Positions 35,001 to 50,000 of a DNA stretch of 64,000 bases are shown one piece after another. The notes under the pieces were generated by a model. The model did no database searches and was not told the origin of the DNA. It saw nothing but the letters and a program-made list of their open reading frames with translations. This stretch comes from Nymphaea colorata (lineage: Eukaryota > Streptophyta > Magnoliopsida > Nymphaeales > Nymphaeaceae), in the NCBI RefSeq assembly GCF_008831285.2, contig NC_045142.1, positions 7,106,713 to 7,170,712 of the forward strand, read 5' to 3'. A program made the translations under genes and the position numbers. Numbering within the stretch: position 1 is the stretch's first letter; each line of letters begins with the position of its first letter.

Positions 35001-38000
35001 GAAAGGACATCTGGAGTTGTTATATTGTGACAAGGACTTGTACGGGGATAAATAGAAATTAAAGACACTTATTTATACCTAGTGAGATATTGACTAGTCT
35101 TCATACAAGGGGACATGCTAGAAGTTCCCAAACTTTGAAAGTGATTTCATCATTGCTATTTACTAATTCACTCTGTATAGTTGTGTTTCGTTTCTGACCT
35201 GACGTATGTCATTTCAGATATCCTGATGATCCATTTGATAGAATATGGATATCGGACTCATTAAGGCGGGCAAATTTTCTCGTTGATGTTGCTACTGGAA
35301 CATACAAAGTGTCAACCAGAAGGCCTGTATATGTGAATAGAAATGAGAGACCGCCAGAAAAAGTGATGCAATCAGCAGTAGTTGGTCAGAATGGGACATT
35401 ATCTTATCGACTGAACTTGGACGGTTTCCCTGGTTCTGGTTGGGCCTTCTGTTACTTTGCTGAACTTGAAGATTTGGGTCCAAATGAGACCAGGAAATTC
35501 AGGCTCATGATTCCAGGCATGTCTGAGTACAGCAAAGCCAGCGTAAATGTTCAAGAAAATGCTCAAGGCAGGTTCAGGTTATATGAACCGGGATACCCGA
35601 ACATATCATTTCCTTTTACTTTGTCATTTGAATTTGTCAAGACAATTGATTCGACCAGGGGGCCTATCTTAAACGCTTTTGAGATAAACAAATATGTACA
35701 GATTAGTGCTGGTTCTCAAGATGGTATGAGCATTCTACATTTCCTGTTTACTGATTTATTCAATGATTTTGGTGGTCTTACCACCAACTAAAGAAACTAC
35801 AAAGTACAAACAGTAGTTGGAGTTATTGATGCATCGCTTCTGTAATTCCAGCGTCAAATGCTGCTACGTTATGTTCACATTATCCACTAGCTACTTGGGC
35901 ACAAGAAGGTGGTGATCCATGCTTACCAGTTCCATGGTCATGGGTGAAATGTACCTCCGATCAACAGCCAAGGATAGTTGCAGTGTAATCTGATTCATTT
36001 TTAAACTACCTTTTGCTTTTCTATTGGTTAATGGCTTATCTGATGAATTACTTTTTTGGCATATCACTTGTTAAACTGCTGCATACCCATGGGGTTTCTG
36101 CTCTTCTACTAGGAGCAGCTCATTAACATCACCAAGTTGACAAGATATCATGAGTTGAAATGCACAGATGCATATCCCTTTGCCAAAATGGCAAGTCAGT
36201 TTGTTCTCCTTGGTGTGTAATTGGGCCAAGGAAGACTGAATTACCTTGATAGAAAGAAGATCGTCTAAATGATGCAAAGTATGTCTTTGTCTTTTTGCAG
36301 TTATTTATCTGGAAAAAATCTGACGGGGAATGTTCCTTCAGAGTTGTCAACTTTGACTGGCATAACTGAACTGTGAGTGTTTCACAAATCTCATGCCATT
36401 TGCTTATATAACAACTTTGTTCACTGTTTCCAGAATCATTGTTTCAGGTGGCTCGATAACAACTCATTCACTGGTCCAATACCAGACTTAAGTGGATGCA
36501 TCAATTTGAAGATCATGTAATCAGCATTTTGCTGTCTTATGCACTTGTTGCGGTTAGTCTTGTTTTTTGACATAGTGATGGAGGACTGACCATATTATTT
36601 CTTTCAGTCATCTCGAGAACAACTTCTTTACTGGTGAAGTCCCTGCATTCTTGGCAGCATTACCAAACCTTAGTGAATTGTAAGTTGAAAATTTAAGATT
36701 TTTCATGACTAAATCAAGAATTATTGCTTTCTAATGGAAGCCCTTAATTGTTAGCGGTTTCTTCCAAAGAAATAGTCTTTCATAGATGCTTCTATTTTAT
36801 TACATTCTGAACTTATATTTAACATTTTCTAACAATTTGTTTTATAAATGTTCAGATACTTGCAGAATAATATGCTGTCTGGAGTGGTGCCTCGTGATCT
36901 GCTTCATAAGAATATTGTACTGAAGTGGGTATTATCTTCTTTACTTTGTCACATGGTGGGCCTGGATATCTATTATTTGCATGGTTTTCTATTCACAGAA
37001 ATGCCTTATCTGCATGCTAGTAGGATATGAAATTTTCAAGGACTTGGGCTTCTCCACTATATCATGTAGATGCACCTTTCACCCTAAAGAAGAAGAAGGC
37101 AAAAACGAAGAGATGGAGAATACAATTTATAAAGCATTATCCTTTCTTGTAATTTACAAATAACTTTTAAAATTTAAAACATATCTTTGTTCGACTTACG
37201 GAAGATTTTCTTTTACAGCTTACAAAAACTTATTTTTATTTCATCCACACCTAATTTTGCCTTAAAATCTCACACCAGCACCAACACCTGCACCCAAGTG
37301 GCCTAGTGCTAGAAGATCGGCTGAGACCCGCTCAACTGAGGTCAACATTCTCTGCTGCCTCTTTCATGCAAGAAGTGTAGGCTACAGCACCAAGCTACTG
37401 GTTCATCTTCTGCAAGCTCAGACAGGCTATCTGGCCATGCCATGGGGCTGGAACAGCAACGACCTTATACCTCTATTTTCTGCAATTCCTTAGCCACTGA
37501 GGAATGGCTAAGGAGCTTGGGTGGTTGTATACTGGCAGATCAAATATGAGTCCAATTGGACTTCTGGTGAGGGAGGTATGGCCCCTAATAGCTCAGACTG
37601 TGACAAGGTGGGTTTTGGCACTGGTGGGCCAACTGCTAGACAAAACTGGCAGAAGATCGTGAATCTTGTGGCGAAGATTGGTTGCTTCTGACCGTTGCAG
37701 AGGTTATGGACCTGTCTGAGTGTTCAAGAAGGCAATCGGAACTGCAGGGAAGTGTGCTCACACATTTGTGACATGGCTAACCTCTTAGCTATCGACTGGC
37801 CAATGATGTTCCCTAGGCCTTTGGTTTCCGACTAGCTTCTTGGATTTTGCAGCTGTCGGTTGTTGTAGATTCAACTTTTGCAGCCGAGTCTTTGTTCCCT
37901 GTGGATGGGCTCATATCACCTTGTTTCTCCACTTGTCATTCCTAATAACAACCCCTCCTTTGCAGGAAGGGGTGCTCATCAAGACCATAAGCCTATGTTC

Positions 38001-41000
38001 TCATCCATAATTTTATGTGTTCTCTCTCTCTCTCTCTCTCTTTCTGTCCTCTCTGTCTTCTGTTCCAACTGAAATTGTATGATTCAGCTACATTAAGCTT
38101 GAAGGTTCTCATTTCCCTTGTCCGCGTGTTGCGGCTGGCCACTAAAATTGCTAGCTAAGTAGGATCAAAGATTAAAGAGAGATGGAGCATCTAGCTTGCG
38201 TATTAGTTGAAGTTAGTACTAAGGGAGCATGTAACTCACTATAAATGTGGCAGATAATATGCCCGCATGCTGGTTTATAATGTCGCTACTTTTTGCAATT
38301 AAAGCACTATTATGCTTGGCTAAGTTAGCTGTTTTCGAAAAAACAACTGTTCTTAAGACTCACTGATGGAAACCGTGAATGCATGACCACAATATTTTCA
38401 GAAAGCAAAAAGTACTAAATGATGGGTTAAATTGTACATTTGAAGTGCCAGCACAGAAGTAAAAGAGTAGGGAAGACGATTTTACTCGGCCAATTTCTGG
38501 TTATACGTCTCATGGGCAGACATATTTTGTCCAAAGGGGGACTTTCCATCTAAGTCACACAGACACTGCAAAGTGACTGCCGCACCCGTGTCGACACCAC
38601 TCGGGTGCGGGTGCTGCTCGGATTCGCACCCAACACAAGTCAACAAGAGTCGGGTGCGGCTGACCACACCCGATCATTTTCGTCCATTTTGGACACGCAC
38701 CCGACTTGAGTTTGACTCGAGTCGGGTGCGGTCAAGCCGCGTCAAGCCCATTTTCTTCTTTTTTTGATATTTTTTATTTTAAAAATTTTTAACGTTAAAA
38801 AGAGGGTTTAGCATTTTTTTTTTTCCATTTCTGTGTTCAGTCCTGGTTTTGTTGTTTTTTGTTTAATGTTTGTACTTTGTAAGCATGTTAATGCTTAATA
38901 TGTTACATTCATTTATACAATACATTATAACTTGTAAGTATGTAGCATATAATATTCATATATAATTTATCCATAAAGTGTGTAGTGTAGAGTGTATAGA
39001 CTATGATGTATACTCTAAATTTCTTAATTCTTATATGTGTGTATATATATATATATTATAATAATAAATTAATAATAACAAATAAATATTCTTGCCGCAC
39101 CGTCGCACCTAAATTTTTGGAGATGTGCCGCTCCGGCACCCGCACCGACACCCGCACCCCTCACCTATGTGATATAGCTTTCCATCTTAAGACTGATGGC
39201 AAATATGAGTGGGCACTGGGTGTTTTTTATTTTTTTGAGTTAGTGCATCCATTGTTGTATACATGTTTCAAGGGCATAAGGGTGTTAAAAGGGAAAGAAG
39301 GAAACAATTTAAATGTGGTTCGGAGTGGACGACTCCCATGTCCACATACTCTCAGCACAGGCACAGATTTACAATCCATGGTGAGAGTTGACACTATTTA
39401 TAAATGTGATTACAAATGGTTGTACATGCCAGCAATAGGAGATGCTGAATTTTCTCTGGTTTAGATCTTGATCTATGGTCATTACTTTCTTGTTGTTATC
39501 CTTGTCTTCTTGAGAGTCTGCTTGACCCGTGGCACTTTCCATCCTTGCTTTATCATTGTCCGCATAAGCAGGACTGCATGGATGGTGCAGATGTATGCTG
39601 TCTAACAGTTGTCCACCATGCATTTGTATTATGAAAGCTTTGAAATGAGAATGGTACATATTGTGTTCTGTCTATTTCGCCATCTTAGCCTTCTTCTCTG
39701 GTATCTTCTCTCTTTTCCATTTGTTCCTCTTTCTTTTCTCCCCCTCATGCCCCCTTTATGTGAATCCCTTTCATCATGTAGAACTCGAGTGCCTAAAAAT
39801 CAGCAAGTACTAGAGATGAATGTGGGTCTTGAAGTCACTGACTTGATTCAAGGTTCTGAGGTCTGGATAAAAGTCTCTTGTAAGTTCCTTTAAATAAAAA
39901 AAAAATGGAAATAATCATAACACATGGCCAATGATTGGTGCTTGACAGCCACCAAATTCCTTGTCAATCTTTCAGGTCTTGAACCAGGGCTTTAATCTTG
40001 AGATTCTTGAAAGAATGCAATCCCATTATTTTGTTTTCTTCTATGAGATGACTGATTATGATCCTTCATGTGATGCAATGTTCTTTCTGCTTCTTGCATG
40101 GTTGACAAAGTGAAATATTTTATCCCTGAGCTAGCGTTACCGATAAGCAGCAGATCAGGAATAGGTTTTCTACCTTAATCTTCTTGACTCGGTACACATC
40201 TTTTCTTGATTTTGTTCACTTCTGTTTTTCAAGTACATTCCAACATTCTCATTTAGGTGCCACAACATTACTGTTCCCAAGGTCCTTTTTAGTACCTCAT
40301 AATCTTCGTGACTAGAAAAAAGCTTTTTATACAGAAAATAGTTTTTTTTTTGGGTTTAATTTTCTGTTATTTTATCTTTCACAGTTCTTTGTTTTGTCAA
40401 TCATATAACCTCCCTTTTTCATAAGCACCATTACGAGTTTTCACTACAGAAAAATATTATTTTTGCATTATGTAGCTCCTTGCCTGGTTCCACATTATCA
40501 TAAGGTTAACTGTTAAGTATGATGCTGGAGATACAAACCTCTTTTTTTTGGTTCTAACCTTGGCTTTAGACTTCTTGGCCACTTCACATGGACACACCTG
40601 GAAAGGTGCTGCACCTTTGTCCACATGGCTTGGCACAGCTGTGCAGGTGTGAGACATGGCTTGAATACAACTTTTGGTCGATTTTTGTATTTTTGAATCA
40701 GTAGTTTAATGTTTAGTAACATAGATAATGTTAATATGTTTCTGACATTTTGTTTCCTAACATCTTACTGCAGCCAAGTTTTTTGAAAATGCTCTGCATC
40801 AGTGTCCGCACATACAAGCATGTGATATAGCATCTTTGTGTTTGCACCTATTTCCTTATGGTGATTCTGGAAGGAAGGAAACTGGTCTGGTCATTATGAA
40901 TTTGCATGAATGATCTCAAAGTGTATGAATTGCTTGATTGCTTTAGTTGGTGAAATATCTCATGCACCATCTGCATGAAAGGAATTGGATTAAAAAGTTC

Positions 41001-44000
41001 AAATGTGATGTGGGATTTGCCTACATTTTTTCGATCTATTGGACTTTTGGTTATAGATGTCTATTTCATGAGGTTGATTTTATGTTTGATTAATTGTTGT
41101 GATATATCTATCATCTTTTGATCCTCATTGTCATTAGATTCTGATGTTTAGATTCTGATGTTTGTAGCTAGTAATTTTTGACTTATATTTAGCTACATGC
41201 AGATAACTCGACTTTGTTTTCTTTTCTCAGATATATCTAGGGTTATAATTTATGCTTTTATTTTAATGATCTCTTTTGCAGCTATTCTGGAAATACAAAT
41301 CTTCATAGAGAAGGAGATCAGAAAGTCAAACTTATTATCGGTGTTGTCATTGGGCTATTCTTTCTTCTTATTACTGCAATGTTTATATATTGCTGCCTCT
41401 TATGTGCTCGAGGTGAAAAGAAGAAAACTGGGAAAGGTAGTTCACTGGCAATTACTTTTGCTAGAAAACAACTATTTAATATAATGGTCTCACTGTATCT
41501 TTGTGTTTTTGTAGTTGAACTTGTTGAACAAATGGTTGCAGCACCTTCACTTCCTGCAGTGCCTTCTCTTCCTGCACCTCCCTCAGATAAGGCAGTTTCA
41601 GTGTTCAGTGATGCTGCCACAGAAGGATCACATTGTTTCACACTGGCTGAAATTGAGACTGCAACTGGCAAGTTTGTAAAGAAAGTAGGTTCTGGTGGAT
41701 TTGGATCTGTGTTCTATGGCAAGCTAAATGATGGAAAGGAAATAGCTGTCAAAGTCCTATCAGCTAATTCCTATCAAGGGAAAAGAGAATTCTCAAATGA
41801 GGTAAAAATGAAATTTGGGGAATTATTAACTAGATAACGGAGCAAACCTCATCAAGAAAAATGTACATTTTTTTTTAGCATATCTTAATTTCTAACGGAG
41901 GTGGGTGCACACATGACAGACACACACACACATGTATTGGCTAGAGTTTATTCTGTCTTTACCTTATGCACCTTACTAACTCATGAAATACAAATGGATC
42001 CGCATACTACAACAAAGGGTGGACATCTATCCATTTTTTTTTTTTTTCGTGATAATGTTTTCTAGGAGATGAGTTCATATCCTCATATAGACAAATGAAT
42101 TGAATATAACTGTATCAGATGTATAAAATTTGGATATGTATGATACGTTATAGTGCAGGAAAACCTGTGAATGCAATGTTTCAATACATAGTGTATCCAA
42201 TTACATTTTGAACTAATAATGTGCAGTAAGAATCCTTCTTTTATTTCTATTGTGAAAGAGTTATGAGAAGTTTTAAGCAAGTCTTTGTTCTGAAAGCTAG
42301 TTTTTAACATGAATCATCAGTTTTCTTCTATTTTGCAGAGCATTTTATTAAAAGATATTACTATTCCATTTTGATGCAGGTCTCCCTGCTCTCCAGGATT
42401 CATCACAGAAATCTTGTTGCATTTCTTGGATACTGTCAAGAAGAAGGGAAGAGCATCCTTGTTTATGAGTTTATGCACAATGGGACCCTGAAGGAACATT
42501 TATATGGTCAGTGTGGCCTGATCTTGTGAAGCTTTGACTACAACGTTTCTTGTGCAGGCTGAGCATGTTGATATCAAGTTACATTTTTGCAGGACCTTTG
42601 ACTCAGGAAAAGTCTGTTAGTTGGACCAAGCGTCTTGAGATAGCTCAGGATGCAGCGAAAGGTTAGAACTGTTTATATTTTACTCTCTTGTTTTCTCATA
42701 TGCAGAACTTAATCTTTACCATTGATTAGGCTTGGCCTGATATCTTCAAGACAACCTATTTTCAGGCATAGAATACCTACATACAGGATGTGTTCCAACC
42801 ATAATCCATAGGGATTTGAAAACTAGCAACATACTTCTTGACAAGAATATGAGGGCTAAGGTCTCAGATTTTGGGCTATCAAAAGTTGCAATAGATGGAT
42901 CTACGCATGTCTCAAGCATTGTACGAGGGACTGTTGGCTACTTGGACCCTGAGTAAGTATTTCTCCAGTGACATCCTGTTCTGCTCTCTTGCTGATTATG
43001 AAGTATTTAAATATATGCCACTTTGTTGGTGCACTCTCCTCTTATTCTAAAAGTTGACTCATCAAATCTTAAAAAAAAAAAAAACTGTACTTTCTGGCTA
43101 GATAATTCTCTTCCTGTAATTCACCTTGAATCTTGTTTAATTGCTTTAGCAATTTCATCTTATGCCTTCACCTATATATAATATCTTACAATCATTTTTA
43201 CCTACAACCCATTTCAGGTTCCTTTTTGTTTTTCTACTTATTCTGTAGATCCTGTCCTACAGTTGGTTTATTAGAAACCAACTTTTGAGTTTTCAAATCT
43301 CAAGAAGTTTTCTTTTAGTGATCTCAAAAATCAATGGTCTGAAATGTTGCAAACTTTGTGGCTAGAAAACTGCAATTTCTTGCTTTTGAAACTTGAAAGG
43401 ATATAAAATATAATTTATCATCTAAGTATTACTATTGGGTTTTTGAAAATGTAACATAACTCAATCCATGCAGTTAAATTAGTGAAAAATACTCTTATGG
43501 TGCACATCACTAACTTTAGGCATTTTGAAGGTCATGGATCATATATTGTAGGTGGCAAGAGGTAAGGACTCGTGTCTTTGTGTGTGTGTGCATTCTAAAT
43601 AATATAGACTCTACCAAAGGGTTGCCACACCCATGACTCAGGTGGGTGTGCAGCTTAGGAGCGACAACTGACAATTTTCTCTTCCTCTGTTTTGTTTCAC
43701 ACACACACACACACACACACATATATAGATATATATATATATATGTTGATCTTAACGTTAAACAAGGAAGAACGAAGAAAAATGAGATAGGAGTTAATCA
43801 AGAGAAGCTAGAGAGGAGAGAAAGAGAGAAAAGGAAGTCGTATGTCGTGGCTCCTCGTCTTCCTTTAGATTAAAAGGAACTAATTATGGTTATGTCTAAC
43901 CCCTTACATAAAGAGGCCAATAAATAATTAAAAATTCAAAGAACTAGTAAATAATAAGTTCCAAAATACAGAAAACCTCAAACCAGTATGTTTTCTCAAC

Positions 44001-47000
44001 ACTCCCCCTCAAGCTGGAGCATTCTTTCATGCTCAGCTTGCTACAACACTTCATGAAATCTGATATAGGGAGAGCTTTGGTAAATAGATTTGCAACTTAA
44101 TCTTCTGAGGCCTCATGTTCAGTAGAGATAATCCCTGCTTGAACCAAGTCCCTAATATAGTGACAATCTAACTCGATATGCTTGGTCCGTGCGTGGAAGA
44201 CCGAATTATTGGCTATATAGGTGGCTGGCTTATTATGACATTGCATTTTTATAGGCTATCAAGGCCTTCTAGCAGGGCTCTCACCATTTTAAGCCATGGC
44301 TCGGTACTCTGACTCTGCACTAGATCGAGCCACAACAACTTGCTTTTTATTTCTCAAGAGACTAACTTACCTCCAACAAAAATATATAATCCCGTAGTGG
44401 ACTTTCTTTCATTAATAGAGCCTGCATAATCTGCATCAGAATAAGCCTCTATCTGGAGTGATGAACTTCTTCTAAATAATAAGCCATTTCCAAGGGAACC
44501 TTTTGGAAATTTCAATAGTAGCATAGTTGCATCCCAATGCGTTTTTCTGGGCTTGTCCATAAACTAGCTCAGTTTTCCCACAACAAAGGACATATCTGGC
44601 CGAGTGATGGTTACATATAGTAGCTTTCCAATCAGTGACCGATATGATTTACTATCAATATGTAAAGATTTATCATCATGTAAGTGAATATGAGAATTCA
44701 TAGGAATAGATGCTGGTTTAGTTCCAGTCATACTTGTTTCTTGTAGCAAATCAAAAACATATTTTCTTTGTAGAAGAACTAAACCTTCTTTACATCTTGC
44801 TACTTCTATCCCCAAGAAGTAACACATAGAGCCAAGATCTTTAGTAACAAAGTGTTGTTTAAGATACTTCTTTGGTTATTGTATTTCTTGCTCGCTGTCA
44901 CCAGTTAAAATAATGTCATCCACATCTCTTGAGGTCCTTTTTGTGAACAATGAATTATCTAAAGGAGATCTATGAAACCGAACTTGGACACAACATCACA
45001 CAACTTTTGAAGCCATGCTCTGGGACTCTGTTTCAAACCATATATAACATTCTTTAATAAATATACCTTAGTACACTCCCCCTGACTCTCAAAGCCTGGC
45101 GGTTGCTGCATATAAGCTACTTCAGATAAATCTCTATACAAAAATGCATTTTTGACATCCAATTGGTACATATTCCATCCATAATGAATTTAACAGATAT
45201 AATTGGTCGTATAGTACCCAAACATGTCACAAGAGCGAAAGTTTCAAAGAAATTAATACCATACGTTTTGTGTGTACCCTTATGCTACCAACCGTGCCTT
45301 GTATCGCTCAACTGTACCGTCGAAGTTATACTCAAGAATAGATACCCTTTTCGAGCCGACAATATCTGCCCGGATGGAGGATCAACAAGATCCCAAGTGT
45401 GGCGAGATAGTAGAGAGTCCATCTCCTCTTCATTCCTTGGTACCACTTAGAGTCCAAAAGAGCTTGTTCATGCGAGATAGGGATTGAAGTAGCTGACAAG
45501 GCATCAATTAATTTGCAGCACATATGATCTCCCAAATGAGTTGTACTAACAAATTTAAAAAGAGGATGAATTGTGCATTGTTTGATCCCTTTACGTAGTG
45601 CAATAGGCAATTCATCAGGATGAGAAGCATCAATTGAACACTCAGGCATGTCATGTAGTTCAGAACTCCATACGACAGTGCACGGTCATTAGGTGATGGA
45701 TTCCTTCTTGAATACATGAGAGGAGAATCTTTAGACCGCGGAATGGAGGAATTGGGACAAGTGGAGGATGATATAAAAGGAAGTGACTCAAGTGGAATAG
45801 GAGGAATTGAAAGTGGAACAGACGGGGGCATCTCAGACTGTGGATATGAATGGCTTGCAGGAAAGAATGGAAAAGACTTGAAAAAGGTTATATCGACACT
45901 GACAAACTCTCGATTAGATATAGGATCTAAGCATCGGTACCCTTTTTGATTTTGAGCCTATCCCACAAATACACATTTACTTGCTTGCACAACTAGTTTA
46001 TCTCGATTAGGTTCAAGTCGATGTACAAAGCATGTGTATCCAAATACACGTAGAGGTAAAAAGAACAAAGCTTTGTTCGGGTAAAGAATTTGAATTGGTA
46101 TCTTGTTATCTATGGAAGAGGATGACATTCTATTTATTAAGTAACATGTGGTTAAGATTGCATCTCTCCAAAATTTGGAAGGCGTATGAGAATGAAGCAT
46201 GATACTGTGAGCTACATCTAACAAATGGCACGTTTTCTTTCAACCACCATTTTGTTGAGATGTGTGAGGGCATGTAAACTGTAGCACAATACCATGATAT
46301 TTATAGAATTCAAGCAGAGATGTAGATTTGAACTCGAGAGCATTGTCAGTGTGAACAACCTTGACACACGAATTAAATTGAGTTTTTATTTTCAATATCA
46401 AAGATTTCAAGATACAAGGAGCTTCAGATCTGTCCTTCACCAAAAAAACCTAAGTGACTCGAGAGAAGTCATTAACAATGAACAAATAGTAATGAGACGA
46501 CAACTGACTCGGGCCTCGACTAGGTCTTCATACATCAACATGAACTAAATCAAATAGATTTTGGTTAGATTGACTTTGACTCGATGGAAATGATGTATGA
46601 CTATACTTACCCAGTTGACAATCTTCACACTCTATAGAGGTTGTAGAAGAAATCTGAGGACATAACTGCCGAAGTTTAGGAAAAGATGGATGACCAATTC
46701 TGAGATGCCATTAGAGCACACTTGAAGGTGAATCAACTAAGAATGACGCCTCTTTAACAGATGCATGCAAGAAGTAAATTCCATCTCTCTCATGGCCTCC
46801 ACCAATCTTCTTCCCAGTCGATAGGTCCTGAATACACAAGTACTCGGGTCAAAAATAACTCGGCAATTCATCTCTTTAGTTAATTTGCATACACATATCA
46901 AATTCTTTGGGAATTCAGAAATATATAACACTTCATGAACATGTAAAGATGGAGATAGACAAACATCTCCATCCGGAGATAGCTTCCATCCACCAATTGA

Positions 47001-50000
47001 ACATGCTATGAGGGATTAAATTTCTGCAAATTTGAAATACCAGCATCTTCACAAAAGTGTTTAGATGCTCCAAAATCAATTATCCAACAACCATTGTAGA
47101 GAGTTTTACTTGCAAAATATGCTCAATTTGTGATAGCAGTGTTAGCCGATAAGGTGGAAGGTGCAATATTTGATCGATGCTCCATAATTAAGTCAAGTTC
47201 AACTGGACTTAAATTGAAAGATGTAGCATCTACAGAAGCGGTAGTGGGATTCACCTTAGGAGCCAGATTGTGTGTTTGGAGCTGGAATGGATGAGGATGT
47301 CATACTCGATGATATAGATGTGTTAGGTTTATCCACTTTGTTCCAACACCTATCCTCTAAGTGGCCAAGTCGACCACAATATGTGCATTAGAGTCTTCCG
47401 CGTCCTCCTGAACCACAACCTCTTTCTCTACCATGGGAAGAGTGTTGTGCACTTCGTCTTCGTCCAAATGAGGCAAGTGTAGATGGTTGAGAGTCATTTG
47501 TAGATGGAAAAGGGTAACAACCAATCTGTTTAGCCTGTTGAAGGCCTCATCTAGATCAGGAAAATCTGATCCTGTAAGCATTTGGGCCTTGGCTGTAGAG
47601 TAATCTGATGACAATCTAGTTATAAATTTAACAACAATCATTTGCTCCATGTGAGACTTGAGACAATGCTTGTAGGGAGGTTTGAATTCATCTTTTCGTG
47701 GGTAAACTTCAGCTTCGTAAAGTATTCAGTTAAATCCATGTCACCTTGTTGCATTTGTAATAGTTCTTGCTGAACTTGTAGAATTTTGCTGATGTTCTTG
47801 TCTTGAGAGTACGTCTGTCAGAGAGAATTCCATATAGCTTTAGCTGTACTATAGCAGTGCCCAACAACAATTTGAGGTTGAGTGCTTAAGCCAAACACTA
47901 AGTATGCTATTTTCTTCCTCCTACCATGCATACTTGCCCATTTTTTCTATTGGCTCATCTTCTTTCAAAATATATTTCTTCCCGTGTACAACAACTGACA
48001 GCATGAAGGTTCTAGGCTTCTAGCCATAGTCACAAAAAACATGAAAAAAACACAATAAATTAAATTGCCGTTTGAAACTTAAAAAAACACGTTTTTTTTG
48101 AAAAAAACGTTAAAAACGAAAAAAGTCGTTTTAAAGCGTTTTTAATGCATTTTTTCCATTTTTTTAATGCCAAACAGTTTTTTTTTTCATTTTCTATTTT
48201 TTATTTGTTGCAAATCTACTTAACTTTTACTGTTTGTGTTATTAGTTTCTCACTTATTTTTTTTCTCCCATTTTTAGTTTTTTTAAATTTTTAAAAATTC
48301 ACTATATTTCCCCCCTTTTTTTCAAGTTCGCCATATTATACCAAGAAAAACCTCACCTTTTAAAACTCTGAAACGTTACTTGTGACTACGGTTCTAGCAT
48401 AGTTAGATCCATTGAGTTTGATAGTAGATCCAAAGGAAAACGGATTTGAGAAAGCTTTGTACTCTACACCAACATTAGTTTGCTTATTTCCAGATTCAAT
48501 TGTATCATGTTGTAGAGATTTATTGGCAGCCATGGTAAAACTTCGAAGATAGAAAAATATGAAAGTCTATGAACAAACCTTTATGTAATTATGAAATACC
48601 CTTGAATGAAAGACAATAGATATTCTGATCGACAAGTAACTCCCAGTGAACACAATTGGTCCAACAAATGAATTAGCTTAACCCACGGCAGACTGCATCA
48701 TGCCTGTACTACAGCAACACCACACCAATAACAAACAATGTTCTGACCTGTAGCTTGTTGTCTCAGCAACTCCACGACAGGCACACAGTTGTAGGTAGAG
48801 ATTACTTCAGATTCATATCTTCAAGCGATCGGCAACTATCCACATATGCTTGAAGCTCCACCAACGACCTTAATTAACATGGGTTAGGGTTTCTGATCAC
48901 GTTGACATATTTGTGATCAGTACCTTAACCCTCAACAGGCTGACAATTACCTTTTTCAGCCAAAATAAAGATTATCAACACCCAAGCATCGATGAAGAAT
49001 AAGAACGAGGAAGGCTCAGCAATTTAAAACGGCGTCAGTAGGGTCCCAGGCTAAGTCACATGGGTACTTCAGTAAGGTCCACGTACCCGTGCGGCGTACC
49101 CATACCCAAAATGGGTACTTTGACACTTGGGTACCTATAGATCCAAACTGCTTAATTTTACTTTGATTTAATTTTTTCCACCTTACTTTTTATTTTATTC
49201 TTTGGATGTGAAAATTCGATTGATGTTCATATTTGACTAGGGGGCTGCTTGGTTGTCCATATGTTTAAAGTGTTTCATAGGTTTCTTAAACACACTGCTG
49301 CAAAAGCCATTGATATATATTTTCTATGTTATTTATTTGTTTATGTTGATGTATATTCTTTATTTTGATACATATTTTCTAAGTATCTCTTATTGTTTAT
49401 ATATATATATATATATATACTGCCGTACCCCCGCACCCGAGCTTTTTGAAAATGGTCAGTACCCGTACCCGCAGCAGCACTCATACCCGTACTTATGTGA
49501 CATAGGTCCCAGGACTGTTTACTCTGATACCATGTTGATCTTAATGTTAAACAAGCAAGAATGAAGAAGGTGAGACGGGAGATAATTGAGAGAAGCTAGA
49601 GAGGAGAGAAAGAGAGAAAAGGAAGTCGTCTGTCGCGGCTCCTTCTTCCTTTAGATTAAAAGGAACTAATTAGGGTTATGTCTAACCCTTTACATAAAGA
49701 TCCAATAAATAATTAAAAATTGAAAGAACTACCGTATACTAAAATTCCAAAATACGAAAAACCTCAAACCATCATGTTTTCTCAACAATATATATACACA
49801 CACATTACACTCACACTCACACCCATGCTTTTTTGGGGAATGTCACATCCGCACCCGTGTTCTCCTACACCCATCACTTGTGTGACAGTGTGCAAGTCAG
49901 CAAGTGTATGTGTGTGCTTGATATAGGGTATGTATCAGGTGCAATCTTTTGTACATACTATTACAGTCTGTTACTTTCACCTGGCTCAATGGCTTAGATA

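Larger units (their letters stand above)
36925..41281 (+). other. Intron 8 of the receptor kinase (4.36 kb), transposon-rich
   Basis: Bounded by AA|GTGGGT and TTTTGCAG|CTATTC, phase 2, restoring the frame between the last LRR exon and the membrane-segment exon. It holds two MULE-like elements (38551-39177 and 40578-40830), a CT microsatellite (38020-38043), and about 1 kb at 37170-38180 of GC-richer sequence with no recognised gene. Short frames inside it are not exons: none fits the phase and the family structure. Confidence 0.85.
43744..49787 (-). mobile_element. Complete-structure Ty1/copia LTR retrotransposon, antisense in kinase intron 13
   Basis: Two LTRs (43744-44001 and 49533-49787), both TGTTGATCTTAA...TTTTCTCAACA, are flanked by ATATA (43739-43743 and 49788-49792) as 5-bp target duplication. 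On the minus strand the primer site (49521-49532) follows the right LTR and a GAGGGGGAG polypurine tract precedes the left LTR. Pol order is gag, integrase, RT, RNase H, i.e. copia. The LTRs differ at roughly a tenth of positions by eye, so the insertion is old. It contains two later insertions (K2 and M1). Confidence 0.92.
43621..49888. mobile_element. MULE-like element M5, split by the copia insertion (tentative)
   Basis: Left part 43621-43743: GTTGCCACACCCATGACTCA then GGTGGGTGTGCAG, ending in (CA)n(TA)n. Right part 49788-49888: (TA)n(CA)n, then CTTTTTTGGGGAATGTCACA, CCGCACCCG and CACTTGTGTGACAG. Taking out the copia leaves one about 220-bp element with the terminal and internal motifs of the GTCACA family. 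Outer target duplication not found. Confidence 0.45.

Noticed and set aside
43516-43873. Short frames around the (CA)n and LTR junction
   Set aside because: Microsatellite and LTR sequence, no coding features.
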